Below are positions 44,645 through 52,716 of a stretch of 64,000 nt of DNA, one piece after another. Source of the DNA: CATOSP01 sp965216155. Its GTDB lineage: Bacteria; Chloroflexota; Dehalococcoidia; Lucifugimonadales; UBA3495. How positions within the stretch are numbered: the stretch's first letter is position 1; every line of letters starts with the position of its first letter. The position numbers and the translations under genes were made by a program. The notes beneath the pieces were generated by a model, which was given only the letters and a program-made list of their open reading frames with translations, had not been told where the DNA came from and made no database searches. Location: positions 558,001-622,000 of the forward strand of contig CBDCFD010000006.1 of assembly GCA_965216155.1 (NCBI GenBank), written 5' to 3'.

Positions 44645-45916
44645 TCACATTCCGGCCAGGTGGGACAGCCAACCCAGAACCCCGGCGCCCACGATGGCCA
44701 GTGGCGCGGGAACCCGGAAGAACATCACAGCCCCAAACGCCAGCAACGCTATCGCCGCCTCGGTGGGCGTATGGACGGCACGGTCCCATAGCAAAAACAC
44801 GGCGGCCACTACCAGTCCGATGGCGGTGGCATTGACGCCCACCAGGGTCGAACTCACCAGTGGCCGCGTGCGCACCTTCTCCCAGAAGGGCAGCACAGCG
44901 TAGATAACCAGTGTCCCAGGCAGAAAGAGCCCGGCGAAGGCTATCACCGCGCCGGGCACTCCCCAATGCACGGCGCCCAGGTATGCGCTGAAGCTGAACA
45001 TCGGCCCCGGCAACGCCAGCATCAGCGCAAACCCGTCCAGGAACTCCTCCTCCGTGACCCAACCCGGCGTCACCACTTCGGTCAGCATCATAGGCAAGAC
45101 CACCTGTCCCCCGCCGAACACCAATGACCCCATGCGGTAGAAAGACTCGGCCAACGCCAGCGCTTCCCAATCGAAGTAGACCCTGGCCACAATCAGACCG
45201 CCCAGTAGCCCAAAGAAAAGCACCAGTAAACATGCGCCCACCGGGACCGAGATCCCCAGGTTTGCCAGCGGCCGGTCTGAGCCATTCTCCGCCCCCTGTG
45301 CTTGCCTGCCGCGAAGAGCAACCGCGGTGACCAGGCCACCGGCAGCTAACACGGCCGGGAATACCCAGGGCTGCCTCCACAGCACGGCTACTGCCGCGCC
45401 AAGGAGCATCAGGCCCATCGTGAGCCGCGTGTTGATGACTACCCTGCCAAGTCTCCAGGCAGCCGACGCCACCAGCGCCACCGCTCCGGCCCCAACTCCA
45501 TCCAACCAGACCGGGCGGTTGTCTCCGCTTAAAAATTGGGCGACTCCCAGCCCGGCCAGCGTCATGATGACCACAGCGGGATAAAGGAAGCAGAAAAAAG
45601 CCAACAACCCGCCCAACGGCCCTGCCCGTGCCGTTCCCACGGCAACCACCATCTGGGTGGACGTTGGACCGGGCAAGCCCTGACCCAGACCAAGCAACTC
45701 TACAAACCGGCGGGCGTCCAGCCATTGCCGTTGCTCCACAAAACGCTCTTGCAGCAGGGCGATGTGGGCCTGGGGGCCGCCGAACGCAATCCAACCCAGC
45801 GGCAAGAAGGCCCATACGACCTCCGCGAGACGCCGGCCGTATGATGGCAGCGGAGGCGGAGAGCCATCGGGGTTAGCCTCGGTTGTTGAGGTACCGTCTT
45901 CGGATTCGGGACTCAT
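44645..45916 (-). CDS. chrA: Chromate efflux transporter
   Basis: About 423 residues with two homologous CHR domains and about ten membrane segments. The signatures are FLPLGWIAFGGPQAHIALL and GLGQGLPGPTSTQMVVAVG in the first half, with GSLVFGGGQVVLPMMLTE and ALMLALPGPMFSFSAYLGA in the second. It expels chromate, or sulfate-like oxyanions, by proton or anion exchange. ATG 45916 is chosen. A long open frame on the same strand in another phase is a shadow. Confidence 0.93.
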   Translation of the reverse strand: MSPESEDGTSTTEANPDGSPPPLPSYGRRLAEVVWAFLPLGWIAFGGPQAHIALLQERFVEQRQWLDARRFVELLGLGQGLPGPTSTQMVVAVGTARAGPLGGLLAFFCFLYPAVVIMTLAGLGVAQFLSGDNRPVWLDGVGAGAVALVASAAWRLGRVVINTRLTMGLMLLGAAVAVLWRQPWVFPAVLAAGGLVTAVALRGRQAQGAENGSDRPLANLGISVPVGACLLVLFFGLLGGLIVARVYFDWEALALAESFYRMGSLVFGGGQVVLPMMLTEVVTPGWVTEEEFLDGFALMLALPGPMFSFSAYLGAVHWGVPGAVIAFAGLFLPGTLVIYAVLPFWEKVRTRPLVSSTLVGVNATAIGLVVAAVFLLWDRAVHTPTEAAIALLAFGAVMFFRVPAPLAIVGAGVLGWLSHLAGM

Positions 45917-46001
45917 AAGTGTCAAACGTCCTCCGGCTCAATGCGGCGCTCCAAGCGTCCGTTGCAGGGCAATCGCATCTTAACCTCTTCACGGCCAGAA
46001 T

Positions 46002-46026
46002 AGGCAACCACAAGGGTTGCCCCTAC
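46002..46026. repeat. Dispersed palindrome (GGCAACC type), copy 2
   Basis: Inverted copy of 4175-4199, differing at a few positions. Confidence 0.55.
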
Positions 46027-46059
46027 AGCGTTAGGGGCCAGGGCAGCAGGGTCCGGAAG

Positions 46060-46130
46060 AGGCGCCTTTGGTACATTGGCCTGAGTGTCGGGTTAGGGTG
46101 CGATGGCACACATACGCGTGTTCTGAAGCT
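46060..46130. repeat. Left half of a dispersed repeat interrupted by an IS5 element
   Basis: Matches the repeat units at 10505-10795 in reverse orientation (TTTGGTACATTGG, GGGTTAGGGTGCGATGGCA, TGTTCTGAAGCT). Continues after the IS at 47354. Confidence 0.8.
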
Positions 46131-47353
46131 AGGGAACCTCTGAAAAAGAGCGGCTATGGCTTTTCTGGCGGTTACCGGGGGAGTTTCCGCGGAAATTCCC
46201 TGCCTTTGGGCCGTTTTGGTGAGTGGCCACCCTCCCATTTCGCTCCATCGGGGCCGTTGCGGGTTTGACCGGCCCTGCCGGCGGCCCACGGACGGGTTTG
46301 GACCCACGGCGCCCATGTCAGCCTGTCAGTTGCCCCTCCGCCGTCAGCAGGTTGCCCAGTCCGAATAACAGCGCCAGACGTTCGGTGTTCTTCGCCAGTC
46401 CCCGGTAGCGCACCTTGGCGTAGCCAAATATCCGCTTCATCCCTTCACCTTCAGGAACGGGTGCTCCACCTTGGCCCTCACCGATGCTTTGCGCTTTTCC
46501 GCCATCGCTTCCGAACTCTCAGGGTCGAGTTTCCGCCGTTTTCCCGGACGCATCGCCACCTGCCATTCCACCCCACGGCCCAGGTTCTCATACCGCTTGT
46601 GGACTCCCTGATACCCGGCATCGCACCACACCCGAGTCTCCCCGCCGTGCAGCAGATTGTGCGCCTCGGTCACGTCGTGGACATTGGCTGCCGTGGTGCT
46701 CAGACTGTGCACTATCCCGGTTTCGGAATCCACCCCGATGTGCGCCTTCATCCCGAAATGCCACTGGTTCCCTTTCTTCGTCTGATGCATCTCCGGGTCC
46801 CGCTCACCAGCCCGGTTCTTGGTGGATGATGGAGACTCGATGATACTGGCGTCCACGATGGTCCCCTCCCGCAGCCGCAGTCCTTGGGACTCCAGGTGGG
46901 CGTTGATCTCATCTAGCAGGCTTCTGCCCAGTTCGTGCCGCTCCAGGAGGTGGCGGAAGTTCAGGATAGTGGTCTCGTCGGGCAGTGCTTCCGATAGGCT
47001 CAGGCCGGCGAAACGCCTGACTGATTCGGCCTCGTAGAGCAAATCCTCCATGCCGGGGTCGCTCAAGTTGTAGAACAACTGCACGCAGTGAATCCGCAGC
47101 ATCACCGGCAGCGGGTAAGGCCGTCGGCCGTTGCCCGGCTTGGGATATACCGGCCGGATCCGCTGCTCCAGCCTCTGCCAGGGAATCAGGCCGTCCATGC
47201 GCTGCAGGAACAGCTCCCGGCGGGTCTTGCGTTTCTTGCCCTGGTATTCCAGGTCGGCAAAAGTTGGCTGGTCCATCAATTCTCACTCCGTCCGGCACCG
47301 GCTGTTCCACCCATACTATGCCACAAACAAACAGACTTGTTCAGAGTATCCCT
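46131..47353 (-). mobile_element. IS5-family insertion sequence
   Basis: Terminal repeats AGGGAACCTCTGA / TCAGAGTATCCCT (11 of 13 paired) with CTAG at both junctions. It splits a dispersed repeat whose uninterrupted copies, at 10490-10795, read ...TTCTGAAGCT-GGAGATTTTATTTC, so the insertion site is directly visible. Confidence 0.85.
46318..47276 (-). pseudogene. IS5-family transposase, 8-bp insertion near the C-terminus
   Basis: From ATG 47276: DQPTFADLEYQGKKRKTRRE, then DDE core GTIVDASIIESPSS (Asp), RVWCDAGYQGVHKRY (Asp) and SVRAKVEHPFLKVK (Glu). All catalytic residues are present. At 46436-46443 an 8-bp near-duplication (TGAAGGGA-TGAAG on the minus strand) creates a stop after KVKG. The remaining tail RIFGYAKVRYRGLAKNTERL to GQLTG continues in another frame to 46318. 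The truncated protein might still work. Confidence 0.85.
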
Positions 47354-47540
47354 AGAGATTTTATTTCAGGGGAATTGTGGACCATTTTGGTACATTGGGC
47401 CTGGGCGGCGGGTTAGGGATTTGGACCGGGACGGAATTCCGGCAAGGGTTGGCAAGGGTTATGGTAACGGGTGGTCACCCCAGGTGGGAAGGACGGGGTG
47501 TCAGCAGTCCAATTCAAGACGCGATTGCCCTGGCGTCCGT
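47354..47540. repeat. Right half of the interrupted dispersed repeat
   Basis: Inverted match to 10390-10563, including GATTTTATTTCAGG, GTACATTGGGCCTGGGCGG, GGACCGGGACGGAATTCC and CAATTCAAGACGCGATTGCC. A small internal doubling of GGCAAGGGTT is present here only. Confidence 0.85.
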
Positions 47541-47629
47541 TGACTACGCTTGCCGTCTCCGACTTGGAATGATAACTTACCCGCAAACCCCTGATTTTCG
47601 GATGGAATGTTAAGGGTCGAGGAGTCGGT

Positions 47630-49126
47630 ATGACAACTGCAGGAGTAACCGGACACAAAAACTTCATCGGCGGAGAATGGGTCAAGTCGGTCTCGGGGCG
47701 GACCTACCAGGTTTACAACCCTGCCCACAAGACGGAGTCTGTTGGAGAGTTCCAGACCTCCAACGCCGACGATGCGCTCACTGCGGTGGCTGCCGCCAAG
47801 GACGCCCTGGCCGGTTGGGCCAACACTCCCGCCCCGGTGCGGGCCGGCATACTCTTCCGCGCTTTGGAAATCATGGGGCGAAGGAGTGACGAAATAGCCC
47901 GCGCCATCACCATCGAGGAAGGCAAGCCCATAGGCGACGCCCAGGGTGAAGTGAAGCGGGCCATGAACATCATAGAGTACGCCGCGGGAGAGGGGCGCAG
48001 GATGTTCGGCTACACGACCCCTTCCGAACTGCCCAATACGGTGGCCTATACCATCAAGCGCCCCATAGGCGTCGTGGGAATCATTACTCCCTGGAACTTC
48101 CCTATCGCCATCCCGGCCTGGAAGATCGCCCCCGCACTGATCTGCGGCAACGCCCTGGTCTTCAAGCCGGCGTCGTCCACGCCCTTGAGCGCCACCAAGC
48201 TGGTGGAAGTATTTGAGGAAGCCGGCGTACCGCCCGGCGTTCTGAACCTGGTCACAGGACCGGGCGCGCAGGTGGGGAACGCGCTGGTGGAAAGCCCCGA
48301 CGTCAAGGGCATCTCCTTCACCGGCTCCACCGAAATCGGCACCGAGCTTTACGGCAACGGGGCCAGGCGGCTCAAGAAGGTGCAGGCGGAGATGGGCGGC
48401 AAGAACGCGGTAATCCTGCTGGCCGACGCGGACATGGACAAGGCCCTGGGCGGCATTGTCCAGGGAGCTTTCGGCTCCACCGGACAGCGTTGTACCGCCA
48501 CCAGCCGCGTCATTGTCGAAGAGTCAGTCTACGATGAATTCATGCATGGTCTCATCGACCGCACCAGCAAACTGAAGATCGGCGACGGCATGGACCCCTC
48601 GGTGGACGTGGCGCCACTCTCCAGCCAGAGCCAGTATGACAATGTGCTGGAATACATCGGGGTAGGCGCCGAAGAGGGCGCGAACCTGGCCTACGGCGGA
48701 AACGGGTTGACCAGCGGGGACTACGGTGAGGGCTTCTACGTGGAGCCCACGGTATTCACCGACGTGTCCCCCGACATGCGAATCGCCAGGGAAGAAATTT
48801 TCGGCCCGGTGCTGACCGTGTTCAAGGCCCGAGACCTGGAGGATGCCATCCAGATTTCCAACAGCGTTGAGTTTGGCCTCTCCTCTTCGGTCTACACGCG
48901 GGACCTGACAAGGGCATTCGAGTACATCAACACGGTGGAGACCGGGATGGTCCACGTGAACGCCCCAACGCTGGGTGGAGAAGTCCATCTTCCCTTTGGC
49001 GGCCTGAAGGCGTCAGGCGTAGGCCAAAGGGAGCAGGGCACCGAAGCCTTCGACTTCTTCACCGAGACCATCACCGTCTACATCGACCACGCCGCCGCCC
49101 CACGCCAACAGGCCCGGTTTATCTAG
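47630..49126 (+). CDS. NAD(P)-dependent aldehyde dehydrogenase
   Basis: 498 residues. Asn156 in ITPWNFPIA, catalytic Glu254 in EMGGKN and nucleophile Cys288 in GSTGQRCTATS, with EEIFGPVL and PFGGLKASG near the end. The closest type is the alpha-ketoglutarate-semialdehyde/succinate-semialdehyde group, which oxidises aldehyde intermediates of sugar-acid or amino-acid breakdown. Its last 284 bp are repeated at 50944-51227, on the other side of the restriction-modification genes. This copy is the complete gene. Confidence 0.93.
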   Translation: MTTAGVTGHKNFIGGEWVKSVSGRTYQVYNPAHKTESVGEFQTSNADDALTAVAAAKDALAGWANTPAPVRAGILFRALEIMGRRSDEIARAITIEEGKPIGDAQGEVKRAMNIIEYAAGEGRRMFGYTTPSELPNTVAYTIKRPIGVVGIITPWNFPIAIPAWKIAPALICGNALVFKPASSTPLSATKLVEVFEEAGVPPGVLNLVTGPGAQVGNALVESPDVKGISFTGSTEIGTELYGNGARRLKKVQAEMGGKNAVILLADADMDKALGGIVQGAFGSTGQRCTATSRVIVEESVYDEFMHGLIDRTSKLKIGDGMDPSVDVAPLSSQSQYDNVLEYIGVGAEEGANLAYGGNGLTSGDYGEGFYVEPTVFTDVSPDMRIAREEIFGPVLTVFKARDLEDAIQISNSVEFGLSSSVYTRDLTRAFEYINTVETGMVHVNAPTLGGEVHLPFGGLKASGVGQREQGTEAFDFFTETITVYIDHAAAPRQQARFI

Positions 49127-49128
49127 GG
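48845..49128 (+). repeat. 3' end of the aldehyde dehydrogenase, copy 1
   Basis: 284 bp shared with 50944-51227 at offset 2099. The last ~210 bp are identical; the first ~75 bp differ at about ten positions, all of which I find silent. Confidence 0.95.
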
Positions 49129-49165
49129 CGCATGGTTTTGTCCCAAAGTGGCTGACAAATCTGAG

Positions 49166-49205
49166 TTGACAAATGCGGTTACGGAACGTACATAAGTGCG
49201 TACAT
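49166..49205 (+). promoter_or_regulatory. Promoter and direct repeats upstream of the methyltransferase
   Basis: TTGACA (49166-49171), 17-bp spacer, TACATA (49189-49194). CGTACAT occurs at 49187-49193 and 49199-49205, 12 bp apart, over the -10 box, which could be an operator. The rest of 49127-49388 shows no supported gene; no separate controller gene is visible. Confidence 0.6.
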
Positions 49206-49388
49206 GGTCAGCTTCCACATAATGAGCGCGAAGCGCCCACACACTACTACATCAACGAGCTAGCGGGACGCCGCGGAATACGGGGTGCGGAAACCATGAA
49301 CCAGATATACTGGGTCATTGTAGGGCGTGTTGACCAGCGGCTGAAGTATCGGGAGATGACAAGGGTGTATTGAAAGAGGGGGAATCCC

Positions 49389-50315
49389 ATGCAACGCACG
49401 ACGCAGCCCCAACCTTTTACAGGAACGACGTGGGCGCCATCTGCTTTGACCTTATTCGGACCAACGAAAGTCCGGGAGACCGTCGGCCATCAGCCCGTCC
49501 TCGCTTGCAAGGACAATATGGCTTTCATGGAAGGGCTTCCCGACGGGCAGATGAAACTGGTAGTCACCTCGCCGCCCTACAATCTAGGCAAGCACTACGA
49601 GGCCAGGACTTCATTGGACGCCTACCTTGAGTCGCAGGAGCGTGTAATCAGCGAGTGCGTCCGAATTCTGCATCCGCAAGGGTCAATCTGCTGGCAGGTC
49701 GGAAACTACGTCGAAAACGGAGAAATCGTACCTTTAGATGCAATCCTGTATCCTGTGTTCCGGGACCAGGGCCTCAAACTGTGCAACCGGATCGTCTGGC
49801 ACTTCGGGCACGGTCTACACTGCACAAGACGGCTTTCCGGCAGGTATGAGACGATCAACTGGTGGACGAAGAATGACGACTACACATGGAACCTGGACCC
49901 AATCCGAGTTCCATCCAAGTATCCGGGAAAGCGCCACTTCAAAGGTCCGAACATAGGCAAACTGTCGGGAAACCCCAACGGGAAAAACCCGAGCGATGTA
50001 TGGGCATTCCCGAACGTGATAAACAACCACCCGGAAAAGACCATCCACCCTTGCCAATTTCCTGTTGAACTGGTGGAACGCCTTGTTCTCTCTATGACGA
50101 ATGAGAAAGACGCGGTGTTTGATCCTTACATGGGAGTCGGTTCATCCATCATTGCCGCGCTAATGCATGACCGCTACGCCTACGGATGTGACATCGTACC
50201 AGAGTATGTAGAGATTGCCCGCCGACGGGTGCGCCAACTGCGCGACGGCAATCTTCCTACTCGCCCAATGGGAAAGCCAATCTACGATCCTGAGAAACCC
50301 AACGGTGGGCACTAA
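49389..50315 (+). CDS. DNA methyltransferase of a type II restriction-modification system
   Basis: 308 residues from ATG 49389 (GAGGGGG upstream). Beta-class layout: catalytic motif VVTSPPYNLGKHYE (about residue 58) comes before the AdoMet motif FDPYMGVGSSIIAALMHDR near the end. TSPPY fits N4-cytosine or N6-adenine methylation. It ends TAATG, overlapping the restriction gene's ATG by one base. The neighbour is BglII/BstYI-like, so the target is probably a GATC-centred 6-bp site (AGATCT or RGATCY); this is inferred. Confidence 0.92.
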   Translation: MQRTTQPQPFTGTTWAPSALTLFGPTKVRETVGHQPVLACKDNMAFMEGLPDGQMKLVVTSPPYNLGKHYEARTSLDAYLESQERVISECVRILHPQGSICWQVGNYVENGEIVPLDAILYPVFRDQGLKLCNRIVWHFGHGLHCTRRLSGRYETINWWTKNDDYTWNLDPIRVPSKYPGKRHFKGPNIGKLSGNPNGKNPSDVWAFPNVINNHPEKTIHPCQFPVELVERLVLSMTNEKDAVFDPYMGVGSSIIAALMHDRYAYGCDIVPEYVEIARRRVRQLRDGNLPTRPMGKPIYDPEKPNGGH

Positions 50316-50925
50316 TGGAGATCAGGGCGCACTACTCCCATCTCAATGGCGAGGAGTATTTGCTTGTCCATCGCAAGAAGCTGTGGGACGAAGTGCAGAA
50401 TGTGATAGCAGAAGTGGATGCCTTAGCCTGCAAGACCAAAGTCTCGAAGGAAAAGACCATGCCAGGGAAGACCCTGTTCTCTCCCGCAGATATGAACCGA
50501 GAGTTCAAAAAGGGCTTCAGGGAAGAGGGTGGAGTGAGCGCCGGAGTAACTTCTGGGTGACGGACGACGAGAAGTTGCTTCGCGGCATCTACAACCTGCC
50601 AGAGACAGCGCAAAAACTGGCGATTGAGGAAGCTGGTCACACCCCAATCATGTCCTACAACCAGACCGACTTCGTGAAGGAGTGCGTCGCTGTGGAGATC
50701 CAGTTCGGTAAGTACGCTTTCGTCGCTCACGACCTATTCGTGAAGCATCTTAGCTTCTTCGTTTCGGACATTATCGACGTGGGGATCGAAATACTTCCGA
50801 TGAAGGAACTTGAGCGGGGGATGTCGTCGGGCGTTCCCTATTACGAACGGGATCTATTGAACGTTCTACGGCAAGGGCGCGGGGTCCCGGCGGTTCCGTT
50901 AGTGCTTGTTGGAGTAGTCCCGTGA
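50315..50925 (+). pseudogene. BglII/BstYI-like restriction endonuclease, one-base frameshift
   Basis: MEIRAHYSHLNGEEYLLVHR, then FSPADMNREFKKGFREEG to the break at about 50530. Adding one T restores GWSERRSNFWVTDDEKLL and a protein of about 203 residues. The active site is readable: Asn and Asp in SYNQTDFVK and E-x-Q in AVEIQFGKYAFVAHDLFVKH, which matches BglII's unusual Glu-x-Gln pair. The end RQGRGVPAVPLVLVGVVP is a family hallmark. It overlaps the methyltransferase stop by one base. If the shift is real, the methylase is now an orphan. Confidence 0.85.
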
Positions 50926-50943
50926 CCGGTTGTCTACGGGGAA

Positions 50944-51227
50944 GCCATCCAGATTTCCAACAGCGTAGAGTTCGGCCTCTCGTCCTCGGTATACACGCGC
51001 GACCTGACCCGTGCATTCGAGTACATCAACACGGTGGAGACCGGGATGGTCCACGTGAACGCCCCAACGCTGGGTGGAGAAGTCCATCTTCCCTTTGGCG
51101 GCCTGAAGGCGTCAGGCGTAGGCCAAAGGGAGCAGGGCACCGAAGCCTTCGACTTCTTCACCGAGACCATCACCGTCTACATCGACCACGCCGCCGCCCC
51201 ACGCCAACAGGCCCGGTTTATCTAGGG
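50944..51227 (+). repeat. 3' end of the aldehyde dehydrogenase, copy 2 (remnant)
   Basis: Second copy of the ALDH 3' end, without the rest of the gene, starting directly after the restriction gene. It keeps an open frame and the stop codon. Confidence 0.95.
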
Positions 51228-51269
51228 ATCTTATCGCCTCATTTCCAGAGGTCTGACATGTTTAGATTG

Positions 51270-51292
51270 GGGAATTATATACTTGATTACCC
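51270..51292 (+). repeat. 23-bp repeat, copy 1 (plus orientation)
   Basis: GGGAATTATATA-CTTGATTACCC, 43 bp after the ALDH remnant and 14 bp beyond the stop end of the zinc-ribbon gene. Copies at 51914-51936 (same orientation) and 52692-52714 (inverted). Confidence 0.85.
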
Positions 51293-51305
51293 AAAACCCC
51301 GTCGC

Positions 51306-51539
51306 CTACTCGGCTAGGGGCCTAGTGGTGTGGTCCACGCATCGCCCGTCGCGGTACAGGATGGAAGGGTAGTTAATCTCCCTACCGCATTCCTCGCAAC
51401 GATAAATGCGGTCCTCGTTAATCACCGGGCCAGGCGGCGGGGTCCGCATGAAGACCTGTGCAATCTCTTCCGCCGTCGCGTCGATCCGAGGCGGAAACGG
51501 GCGGGCTGGGCGACCTAGTTCCTTCTTCTTTCGCGGCAT
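51306..51539 (-). CDS. Small zinc-ribbon-like protein
   Basis: 77 residues from ATG 51539, AAGGAG 6 nt upstream. Basic N-terminus (MPRKKKELGRPARPF), then a single C-x2-C...C-x2-H site (RCEECGREINYP...GRCVDH), probably zinc binding. Third gene of the minus-strand cassette. Function unknown. Confidence 0.6.
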   Translation of the reverse strand: MPRKKKELGRPARPFPPRIDATAEEIAQVFMRTPPPGPVINEDRIYRCEECGREINYPSILYRDGRCVDHTTRPLAE

Positions 51540-51571
51540 GGCTGTCTCCTTCGCTGGTGTTCTTGCATCTC

Positions 51572-51895
51572 CTACCCGTTACCTATGGCACCATAACACT
51601 CCTCACAGTAATCCAAGGCCGTTGGGTCGGTCGAACCATAGCACTGTCGCACCATGCCGCGCCATTTATTCTTCTTCAGCCAGCGGTGCGCGGTTTGCCG
51701 TGAAGTGTATGCCCGGTCAAGTCTGAGTAATACCGTGTCGCCGTTGATTTCATCAGGGGAGAAGCCTTCCTCCTGTGCAATGACTTCTGCCTCTTTCTGA
51801 AGTTCTCGGAGTTTAGCGACATCAGAGAAGCCATTGCCGCCCCATTCTTCCATTGTCAGATGGCTGGTGAAGACCAATATGTGATATTGCTTCAT
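51572..51895 (-). CDS. Small protein of unknown function in the nuclease cassette
   Basis: 107 residues from ATG 51895, GAGG 6 nt upstream. A mixed alpha/beta N-terminus (YHILVFTSHLTMEEWGG) is followed by a charged helical centre and a C-terminal basic stretch (RQTAHRWLKKNKWRG) with three Cys residues (QCYG...YCEECYG) that could bind zinc. Not recognised. It lies 32 bp before the zinc-ribbon gene. Confidence 0.55.
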   Translation of the reverse strand: MKQYHILVFTSHLTMEEWGGNGFSDVAKLRELQKEAEVIAQEEGFSPDEINGDTVLLRLDRAYTSRQTAHRWLKKNKWRGMVRQCYGSTDPTALDYCEECYGAIGNG

Positions 51896-51913
51896 CTAAA
51901 ACCTCATTAGAAA

Positions 51914-51936
51914 GGGAATTACATACTTGATTACCC
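51914..51936 (+). repeat. 23-bp repeat, copy 2 (plus orientation)
   Basis: GGGAATTACATA-CTTGATTACCC, 19 bp upstream of the 107-residue gene's start. Similarity to copy 1 extends about 25 bp further right. Confidence 0.85.
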
Positions 51937-51984
51937 ACAGCCTACGTCGACTCATTGGACAGCGGACTAAAGAGGGTCTTGTAC

Positions 51985-52662
51985 TTAAGGTCCGTCTGGT
52001 CTGAGTGGATAGAGAGATTCGAGCGTTCCGATCTCACGCATCAGGGCCAAGAAGTCCCGGCGCACGAGTGGACTGCACTTGCGCAAATCTCTGATAACAT
52101 CGAGGATGTGCTGATCGGCCCTTTGTTGCAGTCTATCACCTACGCCTGGTCTCAACATCCACGACACATCAATCTCCTCAAAAGTATCGCGTCTGGCATC
52201 CTGTAAAACCGCTTCCATCTTGCGGTAAGCAGTCCACCACCGGGGCATTTCCGGCAATATTGAGTCGGGGAATAGGGCCATCAACTCATCCTCATTCCTG
52301 ACCGGAACCTGGACGACTTTCACCCCCAGGTTGGTTATGGCGGTCAGCTTGTGAGCCGTCACAGTCGACGTGACGACGACCTCAATCAATCGCACCGGGC
52401 GGCTGTCCCGGAGGCATAGAATATCTGGCACGTAGCCGGCCACGGCGTTGAGATTGTCGGGGATGATGACTTTATCGACGCCAGCCAACACATCACCGGA
52501 CATCCCGCCTTCCAGGGTCGGCAGCGTGACGGGTCCAGCATTGGTGGCGTTCAAGGCGTCCCATATCAAGCCAACTGCATATTCATGCAGGAAGCTCACA
52601 GGGAAACCGGCGGTGCCCACATTCTTGCCCCATTCAGATTCGTCTAGCATAGCCTTCGGCAT
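51985..52662 (-). CDS. Putative CoiA-like / PD-(D/E)xK nuclease
   Basis: 225 residues from ATG 52662, AAGGAGG 4 nt upstream. The centre reads GYVPDILCLRDSRPVRLIEVVVTSTVTAHKLTAI in parts: PD, then about 12 residues later a hydrophobic strand with Glu (LIEVVVT), followed by HKL and GVKVVQVPV. This is the pattern I know from CoiA-like nuclease domains (PD...EVxVT...K...LG). The rest is helical. It leads the three-gene cassette. Its role in defence or recombination is inferred, not shown. Confidence 0.55.
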   Translation of the reverse strand: MPKAMLDESEWGKNVGTAGFPVSFLHEYAVGLIWDALNATNAGPVTLPTLEGGMSGDVLAGVDKVIIPDNLNAVAGYVPDILCLRDSRPVRLIEVVVTSTVTAHKLTAITNLGVKVVQVPVRNEDELMALFPDSILPEMPRWWTAYRKMEAVLQDARRDTFEEIDVSWMLRPGVGDRLQQRADQHILDVIRDLRKCSPLVRRDFLALMREIGTLESLYPLRPDGP

Positions 52663-52691
52663 AGCGCCTCCTTCATTCCTTCCCTTACTTT

Positions 52692-52714
52692 GGGTAATCA
52701 AGTATATAATTCCC
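52692..52714 (-). repeat. 23-bp repeat, copy 3 (inverted)
   Basis: GGGTAATCAAGTA-TATAATTCCC, inverted relative to copies 1 and 2, 30 bp upstream of the nuclease start and at the junction with the truncated propeller gene. Confidence 0.85.
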
Positions 52715-52716
52715 AA

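Noticed and set aside
44034..45815. A 593-codon open frame on the minus strand over the chromate transporter
   Set aside because: It overlaps chrA in another phase on the same strand; its product is Gly/Arg-rich without domains, whereas chrA shows full CHR motifs. It is a GC-rich shadow.
49173..49373. 66-codon frame upstream of the methyltransferase as a controller protein
   Set aside because: It has no HTH pattern and starts inside the predicted promoter; R-M controller proteins are recognisable HTH proteins.
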